DNA of 64,000 nucleotides from Sphaerolaimus hirsutus. Lineage: Eukaryota; Nematoda; Chromadorea; Monhysterida; Sphaerolaimidae. Numbering within the stretch: position 1 is the first letter of the stretch; every line of letters starts with the position of its first letter. Shown here in pieces: positions 25,941 to 37,500 of the stretch. The translations under genes and the position numbers were made by a program. The stretch covers positions 14,880,001 through 14,944,000 of the forward strand of contig OZ038456.1 of NCBI GenBank assembly GCA_964036195.1, in the 5' to 3' direction. A model generated the notes under the pieces. It made no database searches. It had not been told where the DNA came from and was given only the letters and a program-made list of their open reading frames with translations.

Positions 25941-26859
25941 CCCGCCCCCAACTACCTCAGCAAATTCGACGTGTCACATCCATTCCATACACTCTGGGTC
26001 ACCCCCAGTGATTTGTAATTTCTGACAATAAAATCATAGGTATTCACATTGACAACATATTTAAAGCGGTCTGCCATCGCAATAGAAAAAGTATAAATAT
26101 TCAAAAATGTGCATATTACATACAGTTTTGCACTTCCATACATACACAGATGTTGAGACAACAATACACATGCCCACTTTCGGCAACATAATGCCATCAT
26201 TCTATAGTATGAGAGGTATACCTACTTGATTAATTATTAATGGCGTGCCCATCAGTGGAACTTACCGAACGTTGTCTGTCTGAAATTTTATGTTGTACAT
26301 TTAATCAAAATGTTGTATCTTCATTTGCAATATTTTACACCAAATATGTAAAAACTCTGTATTTTTGTACCCAAGCACACCTAAAATGTTTCTGCAAAAT
26401 ACACACTTGTGTCCATTTTAAGGGTCTCCACCTCCAGAACTTGATCCTACACACCATAGGCGGCGCAAGGTCCCAATTTGTGCTTGTGACATTCACAATC
26501 ACATTGGCCAAAATTTGACATTGTGGCATTTTTTACTAGGTAAACATAGATGATCATGCTTTTTGTTGGTATTTCTGCTTGTGACACCAAAAATTCCGCT
26601 TGTGACATTCACAAGCGCACAAGCACTTACGCCGCCTGTGCTACACACCGAGTTCAGTAGTCTAAATATTGAGTAAGGAAAAATGCCTAGCAATGGTATA
26701 AATACAAAAACAACTTAATTTCTTCTTTTGGGGATGGGGTGGGGTGTGTTGGCTGGGGTTTGTTACACCAAAGGTTTAAGACTAAAGATTAGATTAGAAT
26801 AGATTGATATTGAACAAAGGAGGACATTTGCGAAAATACACGTGTCTGTTAGCGTCACA

Positions 26860-27059
26860 NNNNNNNNNNNNNNNNNNNNNNNNNNNNNNNNNNNNNNNNN
26901 NNNNNNNNNNNNNNNNNNNNNNNNNNNNNNNNNNNNNNNNNNNNNNNNNNNNNNNNNNNNNNNNNNNNNNNNNNNNNNNNNNNNNNNNNNNNNNNNNNNN
27001 NNNNNNNNNNNNNNNNNNNNNNNNNNNNNNNNNNNNNNNNNNNNNNNNNNNNNNNNNNN
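26860..27059. other. Assembly gap (200 N)
   Basis: A run of exactly 200 N, the usual placeholder for a scaffold join of unknown length. Open frames drawn through it are meaningless. Confidence 0.99.
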
Positions 27060-27183
27060 ATTCCCTGGCAAGGTGCCAAAACGCTTGTCGCATGCAGCCT
27101 TACTGTAAAATGTACATACTAACAGCCCGTGAATGTTGTTCGATGGAACTACCTACTCACAAGCTGCAAGTTGCTACTTATCG
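27060..27183 (+). CDS. Cys-rich exon fragment, possibly PAN/apple-like, cut by a scaffold gap
   Basis: Immediately right of the N run a frame reads SLARCQNACRMQPYCKMYIL then TARECCSMELPTHKLQVATY and meets a possible GTTGTG donor. The spacing C-x3-C-x5-C-x9-CC recalls PAN/apple or related extracellular modules, but the left part lies in the gap and nothing downstream confirms it. No partner exon was recognised. Confidence 0.3.
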
Positions 27184-28500
27184 GTTGTGCAAATGTACAT
27201 GTGAAGTGTGGGTTTCAAATGGGACTGGATTTTTGGGATTGGAACGGAAAATTCGAAAATACTGGCACTTCGCCAGATTCTGAAAGGGGGACCCATTTGA
27301 AACCAAGTGTAGAAGGCATGGAATGTATGGAAATTTTAGTGTACAGTAAAAAATACTAAACGTTCATTCATGCATACAACACTACAAAATTTCAACTGTT
27401 ATATCTGACTTTGTGCTGAAAAAATAAACAAAAACGATCACAAATTTTCTGAAAAAGTATTAAAATTTGAAGTGTTTTTTTAAATTTTTCCCAAAACAGC
27501 TTTTGAAGTTCATTTTAGAAATTTTGAAAATAGTTCTAATAATTTTTAACGCTGGTTTCTGAATTTGTGAATGATTTTTTGAAAGTACCCAGAGTAGTTG
27601 AAATCACTGAATTTTTCAAAGTAAACGTAAACGTAAATTATTTTTTACTCACCACTCAATACAGAAAACCTGATGTAATCTTTTTTAATTTTACTTGCGT
27701 AAAAGGTGAGTAAACGTAAATACCAGTATTTTTACTCAGGAAAGCCTAAAAGTAAATTTTTCTTTCGATTTTGTACCTAGGAAAATAGATACAAAGTAGT
27801 AAAAGTGAAAACGAGAGTAGTCGCTTTCCCTACACATCGCAAATTTGATCATTTCCGCAGCCATTTTTGCAGCCGTTGTGTTTGAGTAGTTTGAGTGGTT
27901 TTTGCTTTTTATGCACCACAAAATTTCTTCTCAATTACTTTTTCTGTACACGCGTACTTACAAAAAGTACGCGAGTAAGTGTAAGTGAGTGCCGGTATTT
28001 TTTAGGAAGAAACGTAAATGTATTTACGCAGTACTCGTGTATACGTGTTTATCGAGTGAACGTAAATACGTTTTAACAACTATGGTGAAACCACCCCGGC
28101 TCGTTATTGAAAATAAAGTCCGTTTCCATCACTTTATGCACAGCACAAATTATTTTTGATTGGCATTGTCATTTTCAGTTTTTTTTTGCAAAAAAATTAA
28201 TCTTTTAACTTTTTGGCTTGTGTTTTTTTTTATTGAAAATTTAGCAAAATGAAAAAAAATTGTTGCTCGAAACTTCTAATTTCTGTTTGCTATCGTAATT
28301 ACGTAATTATGCACCCATAGGACACACGCACAGAAAATGTAAACTTCAATGCACAATCACAAAAGCACCTGCCAGTACTTTCATCCAAGCACGCAAAAAA
28401 TCACCAAAAACGTCAACACACGATGAAGACTGATTTCACCAACAAAGATTACCCCCCCCCCCTCAAATACCGACACACATTTACCCCCCCCCCATTCCAG

Positions 28501-28548
28501 GACATCCGCCGCAAGGTGAAACCACGCACGGAATACATGGCGCTCCAG
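28501..28548 (+). CDS. Channel subunit, provisional 5' exon ending at an introner
   Basis: The stretch follows a pyrimidine-rich CCATTCCAG acceptor and ends GCTCCAG just before the introner. In the frame that links to later exons it reads HPPQGETTHGIHGAP and joins DGTNSQQQSGAQPQGF across the intron. A second frame is also open, starting at an ATG (MALQ|MAPTANN), so the reading is provisional. No signal peptide is visible upstream. Confidence 0.4.
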
Positions 28549-31500
28549 GTGCCACTCCCGGACCCTGTAAAATGTCATAAAAATGGCAAATGTCATGCAG
28601 TGTCAAAATTTATGTAAAATATCCTGTAAAATGCCCCGTAAAATGGCAAACGGTTGGCCATTTTACATGACTTTTGACAATTTACTTGACATTTTCATTT
28701 TACAGGGCATTTTACAGGATCTGTGAGTGCCCCCAGATGGCACCAACAGCCAACAACAGTCTGGGGCGCAGCCGCAGGGGTTTCAAAGGCGGCGCCCTAA
28801 TAGCGCCTTTCAGCTGTGTGAAGAGTGGAATAGCGGAAGCCCTAGCGTGGATTTGGTCTGGTTGGTGGTTGTTGTTGTTGTTGTTTTGTTTTTGGCTGGG
28901 GTTATTTGGGGTAAATTTCTGTACGCAAGTGACGTGGGAATTGGTAAGTTCAAGGGGTATTCAAGTGAAGTTAAAACATTATGTGGCAAGTATTTTGTTT
29001 AAAAGTTTACCTGTCATTTTTGGTTTACTTGTTAATTGTAAGCTTGACTTATTATATTTAAGGTCTACGACTTGTCACTTGTCCATGTGCCGAATTTCCA
29101 GCAGGGTAGTTTGGACTTATTTTTGGTGCTACAAACGTTTTGTATTTTTCTCAGGATGGAAGGTGCGGACAGATTGTTCCCAGTGCTGGAAAATCGACTA
29201 TTGTATAATGTTTTCCTGGCACCCGGCCAACCGTTTGGTTAGTGACAATTTTTTCTTGGAGTGTGATTTTTTGTATAAATTTTTTTTAAGGAAATTTTTA
29301 CCGTTCACAGGTGAAACGACAAATGTATCCCTTGCAATGTACATTGAAAGCATGTCCTCTTTCAAAGCTGCAACTATGGTGAGTTATTTTCACCTAAATA
29401 ACGGTTTAAATATATTTTAAAAAATTCTCGAACATCAAGGGAGAAAGGGACTTTGAAGAAAGAAAGCGGATAGTGCTTTTGCGCCAACTTTTTTCTTCGC
29501 ATACTATTCAGGTCACAAATTTAGAGAGCAATGTTCGCCTTGAATTGTGGACAGTGGCTTGGGACCATTTTTGTGCTCGGCAGCTAGCATCTTGTAAAAT
29601 ATCATGTAAAATGTCACACAAACTTATCAAGTATAATCTAAACATGTAAAACGACCAGTATGATTATACAGAGCATGTTACATTCTACATGACATTTGAC
29701 AAAATTAGTCAGATTTTTTCATGAAATTTTACAGGGTGCGAGATTGGCATTGGGTTTGTAGAGGGACACAGTGTGTAGAAAAATATCTGAAATTTGCATG
29801 TATTTTTGCAAAGATTGAACTAACTGCCAATGTACAATCATTCATAGCGGAATAGGCAAGCATGTAATCATGATAATTTGGGATGTAATTTGCCTTCCTT
29901 TCTCCCATTTCTGCAATTTATGACAGCCCAATGGTTGAGCAACAATGATTTTTCTCCACTTTTTTGATAACAACATCTCTATCAGCATTTTGAGACAACT
30001 GACTTTTGTCAGAATGACATACCTACTTACATTGTGGGACATGAACTACCGTATATCCTTGAATAAGACTTCCCCCTTGAATAACTCCCCCCTGTTGGCC
30101 AGGTGAGGAAAAAATAACCCCCCTTGAATAACTCCCCCCTGTTGACCAGGGGCCAGTTCCGCAAGTGGAAAAGTTAAGAGTTAAAACTTAAGAGTTGAGT
30201 AAAATGACAAATGGCAAGTTAAGAGTAAAGTTAAATGATAAATGATGAGTTAAGAGACAAGAGTAAATTTAAGAGTAAAGTTAAATGACAAATGATTAGT
30301 TAAGAGATAAAAGTAAAGTTAAGAGTCAAGCAAGTGTATCCAAATATTTTGTTTTCGTATCCAGATCTTATGTTTTTGTATCCAAATCTTATTTTTGACA
30401 TAAGATTTGGATACAAAAATAAGATTTGTATATGAAAAATTAGATTTGGATACACTTGCTTGAACGTAACTTTACTCTTATCTCTAACTAATCATTTGTC
30501 ATTTAACTTTACTCTTGTCTCTTAACTCATCATTTAACTTTACTCTTAACTTGCCATTTGTCATTTTACTCAACTCTTAACTTTTAACTCTTAACTTGTC
30601 CACTTGCGGAACCGGCACCAGGTGAGGAAAAAATACCCCCCCCCCTTGAATAACTCCCCCTCTTGAAAAATGCCGCTTCACGCACAGCCTGCGCACACTT
30701 CACATTTTTAATGTGAGTTTAAAACCACAAAAACGGACACTTTCCTCCCAGGACTTCGAAGTGGACATGTACCTAGCAATGTCGTGGTACGACCGTCGCT
30801 TGAGGCACAATTGCACGCACGCGATTTTGGTAACTCAAAAGCGCCTGGCTGAACTCATGTGGCATCCCGATTTGTATTTCGTCAACTCGAAGTTCGCATA
30901 TTTCCAAGAGGTCACCACGCCGAATATGATGATGTTGGTGTATCCGGATGGACTGATTTTTAAAAGTTTGAGGTGCGTGGGTTGGTACGTTTTTTTGTTA
31001 CAATTGCGCGATATGGTTCTGGATACATTCATGAAATATTTAACGCGCGAAAATATGGCGCACGGTAATTTCCAACGCACAACAAAATTGTGTCGCGCTG
31101 TTTTTGCGCGACACAAGTTTTTTGCGCAGGTAGTGATGGAATGGCGCCATAGTGCTGGCACCATTTGAGGCTATCGCGGCTATACATCAACAGCGTTGTC
31201 TTTTGCACAACAGACTTTTGTTGCGCAAAAAACTGCGCGACAAAATGTTTGTCGTGCACAAGTGGTGCCATGGCACAACACCCTGGCGCTCTTAAATGGC
31301 GCCAGCTCCACGACGCCATTCCATCACTACCTGCGCGACAAACTTGTGTCACGCAAAAACTGCGCCACACAATTTTGTTGTGCGTTAGAACTTATTCCGA
31401 CCCTGAAAATATAAATCGTGCGAAAGGTGTGGAATTAAGAAATATGTTTCGGCTGGAATATGGTGGATCTCAGACAACTGAAACGTCCCTCTGATCGTTC

Positions 31501-34500
31501 CCATAAAGATACATAGCAGGGCTCGGTGCCGCTACCACTAGGGCTGGGTACCCGAACCGCGGTTCCAAGCATATTATGGAACCGAAAGACGAGAATTAAA
31601 ATTCGAGAACCGGAACCGAACTTTGTGAAATTCCCAACTCTAGAGGATTCCCTTCCCAACTCTATTCTCCCAACTTCACTCTTCCCAACTCTATTCCCAA
31701 CACTTATTGTGAAATGTTATGTGAAATGTAAAATTTCACTTGAATTTGTAAATTTATCATTTTAATGCAGTAAAGTGCCCGGTATTTACAATAATCCGAC
31801 TATCCGAGGGGGTTATTTCAGTTGTTTTGGGGTTATTTGTGACTGGAGAGTTATTCAAAGTGATTTTTTTAGTAATTTGTCACAGGGTGGACGTAACACT
31901 GGCATGTGCAATGCATCTGCGCGGGTTTCCTATGGACACACAGGAGTGCGGAATTGTGATACAGAGCTGTGCGTTTTTTGAAGTTTTTTTTCTGTGGGAG
32001 TATTTTTTGAGAATTTGAGTAGAATTTGTGGGATGTATGCGAGTAGAGTAGGTATTAACGTACATCTTACAAAATCTAATTATTGCTGAAAGTCTGGAAA
32101 AATTGTGCACTCTCCAGAAATTGCAATCAACGTTTCTACATTGCTTACAAACTGATACCAATCCAATAAAAATAAATAAAATACTGTAAATAGCAATGTC
32201 CCTACGTAATAATTATTATGTATAAAACATTTTACAAAATTTCCCATAAAAAAATCCAAGATAATTAAATATACACCCACTTTTTCAGATGCATATGTAC
32301 AAGAAGTTTTGAAACTTTTTTGGCACGTCGACCCAGCGGCCGGCTACCCAGTGGGAAATAACGACAAAATAAAACTTAGTGATATGGATATCGTGGATAA
32401 ACGCTGGATTGATTGTAGTTCCAAATACAAAATGTTCAGGGGTGCAGGTTGGTTAGAATTTATATTTGACTTTTTGATATTTTTTTTTGTATTTGTTGAA
32501 ATTAATTTGAGTTTCGAAAAGTGTTTTATATTTATGGCTACCCAATAGAATCTCACAAATACCTCGCTGTGGATACCCATCTGAAAAGAACAGCTATTGT
32601 CCAAAACTTCTCCATAAACGTATCGTTTAAGTGTATATTTTTTAATATCCTGTAAACGTAAATACGCTTTCCCAACTCCACCTGATAACTACTACCATAA
32701 TCCCAGCATTAAAAGGACAAAAACAACCCCTCAGGAAACTGGTCTTGCCTAACAGCCTACATTGTAATGCAACGGCGTATTTCTTTCCACTTCATGTCGA
32801 CTTATATGCCCACTGCTATGTTGGTGGTAATTTCATGGCTCAGTTTTTGGCTCGATGCCAGGGCTGCACCTGCTAGAATCAGCTTGACTATAACCACGCT
32901 GCTTACGCTGACTACTATGAGCAATGGCGCCAGGGCTGATTTACCCCAGGTTTTGTTTTGTTTTTCTTTTGTTCTTCCTTTTTTAAATGTTTTTTTTTTG
33001 CGGTGAGCACTGAACAAGTCGGAAGTGTTTCAACGATATTCAACACTTGTCATAAAAGATTTTCATGCGATTGTCATAAAAAGATTAAACAAATTCACTG
33101 TTTTTAACCTTTTACAGAAAAGTATTCACAAGTCAACAGTAAACTTTTCATATTTTCACAAAAATCACATGCTGGTAGGTAGTTATCGTTGGCACGCTTC
33201 CAACGTGAGACAAAAACAACTGCGTGTGCAGACAGTCATGTCACTGGAGTATACTTCAAAAATTGTGCACTTATCCGCGGACCCCTGACACTTTTTTCAC
33301 ATCCGCACACAGGTATCCTACGTAAAAGCCCTGGACATTTGGTTGACATCGTGCACGGGCTTCGTGTTCTGCGTTTTGTTGGAGTACACACTCGTTTCAT
33401 ATTTCGTCACCAAAAAAACGACAATGTGCCACCATTTGCAGTTGGCTAGGAGAATGACCAGTGCCATTAAACAGGTATTTGAATATTATTTTCTCTCCAA
33501 TTTCTGGTATAATGATTGGATTAGACTTAGATGGAAATTTGGAAGCAATGCCGCAGCCTGTCAAGTCAAGTGTCAAGTGACAAGTAATTTTACAAAAAAG
33601 TGCAGTTGAGATGTGTACTATTTATCCATGCACTTGACACTTGACAGGTTGTGAAAATGACCACTGCACCAGGTAAAAACCACACTGGATTTATTTAGAC
33701 CATTATAAATGTATAAGATTGTCCCTTAAGATTATAAGTGACTGAAATGTCTGAATCTTTACCTAGGTGTTTTCAATGTTCAAATTAAATGTGCTCATTT
33801 GGGTGCTATGTGTTTATGGTTTAAAATTACAAAATAATATCAAACGTTTCTCATTTTAAATAAATTGGTACATAAGCTGTGGAATACATAAATTGTCAAA
33901 GTTTTGTGTGCTTATTATAGCGTGCAGATATTATGGTAGCCAGCGTCAAAGTAAGTTTGACTAATTGTCACACACTTTGGATGGGTTCCCCTCCGTTTAA
34001 GGTTGGAGTTACAGCGCATTAAAATGTGATGCAATGTGAAATTAAATTTTTTCCATATTTTCCATACAATACATAAGAATGAACAAAGATTTATTTCATG
34101 GTGCAATTACAAACAATTATACTTATCATCTCAAAAATAAAAATTAATGGTCCACTTGTTCCATCAATGGCACAACACAAGCTGGTTTTCAAGGTTCCCT
34201 CTGTGAAAACCCATTATTTAGTTTTCAAATTCATTTAAACACTCTGTGTAATCAGCAAAACAGCCGCCATCTTTGTTTTTTTTTTGTTTTTCCACCGGTA
34301 GAACACATATTTGAAAACTCCGGTAAAATGCTGCAGACAAAATATTTTTTGTGGAATAAGTAAGCATTTGTAGGACAAGCTGTAAGTGGCATGTGATGCA
34401 GAAACTTATGCTTGATTTTTGAGACTGTATTGTATATTTTTAGCGTTGTGATACATTGTTTTTAAAATTAATTTGTTTTCTAACTATAAATATTTTTTTA

Positions 34501-37500
34501 AATTCTGTTTTAAATTGTAGATGATATCCATCTCATATATAGGTCCAGTTTTTTCTCCTCTTTCATTTGATACCATGTTTCATGATAGGAGTTCAAAGAT
34601 GATGGAGAAATTGTTGTGATGCTCAAAACATTAAATAATTTTTTAAAATTACATCCCTGTATCTGTAACTATCGCATTATCACAGTAAAAAGCCCTTATT
34701 GTTTCACATAAAAAAACTGAACTCAATAACATATCTGCAAAACAAATAATGATTTTTTTATACAATCAACTTTTATAAATTTTTTTTAAATCACAAGTGC
34801 AATTAAAACAGCTGATTCTGTATGTAAATGAAAGCCAAAAACATGAACAACAAGTGAACACTGACTGCGACAGTTTTACATTCAATACACTAGCACAAAA
34901 AAATAAAAACAATTTTATTGTATTGTTTTCAAAAATGTTTTCATTTCATATTGAAATCTGTCACAAAATTTAACATAAATATGAACCTTTTTGAAAACTC
35001 AAAAGTTATCTGGATCTATCCATGGAATTGAGGAATTGAGTGAAAGTGTTGTGAAAGAAAAGTAAAGATGCAAAAAAGGCTTGGAAAAATCACAGTCTTT
35101 TTGTTTCCAGAGATTTTTTCAAAATTATTTACTGTATGTGCACAACTTCCAAGTGTCAGTGCAAAGGGTATAAATTAACTGCCAAGCACCCAGAAAGTTT
35201 AAAAAAAGGAACATTGAAAACCAGCTTGTGTGGCCACTAGTGATGGAAAAAGCGCCAGGCTTTTGGCACCAAGCGCTAAAAGCGCCATGGCGCTTTTCTG
35301 ACCCCAGCGCCAAGCGCCAATGGCGCCTGAGCCAAATGGCGCCAAGCGCCAAAAGTGCCATGGCGCTTTTCTGAACCTCAGCGCCAAGCGCCAACGGCGC
35401 CAGAGGGTAATGGCGCCAAGCGCCAATAGCGCCAGCGCCAAAAAATTACTTCTACAATTTGATGGTAGAAAAATGAGTGCATAACTGTGAGTGACGTCAT
35501 AGTAACGATGGCAAAAAAAGATTCAAAAATTCGAAAATACTTTTCGAATTTTTCAGGAAATTCAAGGCAACAAAACGCACTCTTAAGTTCAACGTGCTAA
35601 ATAAATCAACAATTGATACGCGGTGGTGCGTATGAAAAAGTGTCCAAACAAAACAGTACAGCGTACAAAACAAAAAGAACGTCCAAAAACGTTGAAATGT
35701 AAAATGCCCTGTAAAATGTGAAATGTCATGCAAAGTGTCAAAAGTTATGAAAATGACCGGGAAAATGGCTAACATATTTGCCATTTTCCACCGCATTTCC
35801 ATGACTTCAGACACTTTGCATAACATTTGACATTTCACAGAGGATTTTACAGGTGTCTGGGATGGCCCATAGGAACTGCACATATTTATAAGTAAAAGAG
35901 ATGTGATCAAATATACACTCCAGCGATATTACACCTTACAATGAAATCTACCATATCTCATCTGAAGAAAAGAACAAACACAACAATTTTTTGATCATAT
36001 TTATCAAAGCAATTTGATAAATATGATGAAAAAATTTTTTGTTTGTTCTTTTATTCAGATGGGATATGGTAAACACCTTCCCGATCAAGTCCGGCCGCCT
36101 ATTTTTTTTTTCACTTCGCAGGCCATATCTCCAGTTGTGGGAGGGGTGGAAAACTAAAACTTGGGTGGTATATAGGCGCAACCCCCCACTACCCATCATG
36201 AATAAATGGGGCAGCGGCGACTCACTAGAGGGGGTCGCCATATACGTGAAAAAAATTTGCAGCATTTTCACTGTCCCGCACAGGTCCGGCCCCCGGTTGA
36301 TTTCTTACACTGCAGGTCCGGTATCTCCAGCTGTGGGAGGGGTATAGATCTAAAATTTTTGGGGATGTGTCGCCAACACCCCTCCCCTACTATACACTGG
36401 CCAGGCGGTTTTTGGCAACTCACCACAGTGTGGGGTGCAAAGTTTAAAATTTATTAAAATGTTACTGCCCCACACAAGTCCAGCATCCAATTGAATTTCA
36501 AAAAATGGACACTTCTGTGTTGTTTTAACACTTATGTGGTTGACAATGTGAAATAAGCATGAAATATCCTCTAAAAAATATCTTATCCGACCTAAAACTG
36601 GCCACCACATGAACCCCTTCTCCCAAGTGGGTGACAAAAAATCACTTTTTACAACTTTTTTATAAGACACTTGAATGGCTGGTTTACAATAATTTATAGG
36701 GGAGGGTTAAAGGTCTCAAGTTGTGTAAAAAATCTTACCTCAAAAATGCCTTCATAAGAAAATTTGCTGGGGGTGAATTTCAAATTGTAAAAATGACATC
36801 ATTGCAGGAACAAAAATAGGCAAAATTTACAATTTTAAATTTACCCCCAGCAAATTTTCTTATGAAGGCATTTTTGAGGTAAGGTTTTTTACACAATTTG
36901 ATACCTTTAACCCTCCTCTATAAATCATTGTAAACCAGCAGTTCAAGTGTCTAATGAAAAAGTTGTAAAAAGTGATTTTTTTGTCACCCACTTGGGGGGA
37001 GGGGTTCGTGTGGTGGGCAGTTTTAGGTCAGATAAGATATTTTTTAGAGGATATTTCATGCTTATTTCACATTGTCAACCACATTAGTGTTAAAACAACA
37101 CAAAAGTGTTCATTTTTTGAAATTCAATTGGATGCTGGACTTGTGTTGGACAGTAACATTTTAATAAATTTTAAACTTTGCACCCCACACTGTGATGAGT
37201 TGCTAAAGACCGCCTGGCCAGTGTATAGTAGGGGAGGGGTGTTGGCGACACATCCCCAAAATTGTAGATTTATACCCCTCCCACAGGTGGAGGTACGGCA
37301 CCCGCAGTGAAAGCAATCAGTGGGGGCCGGATCTGTGTGGGACACTAAAAAAGCTGCAAAAATTTTTTGCACTCGGCGACCCACCCTGTAGGGGGTCGCC
37401 GCGACCCCTTCAATTCATGCGAAGTAGAGGGGGGTTGCGCCAATATCTACCCCAAGTTTTAGCTTCTGGCGCATCCTAGAACTGTAGATAGGACGGCAGA

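Noticed and set aside
26763..27283. Open frames across the N run
   Set aside because: The translation is mostly X; only the part right of the gap can be considered.
28674..29420. 248-codon open frame on the plus strand
   Set aside because: It runs through an introner and two introns in the wrong frame for most exons; only the end (GETTNVSLAMY) is real channel sequence.
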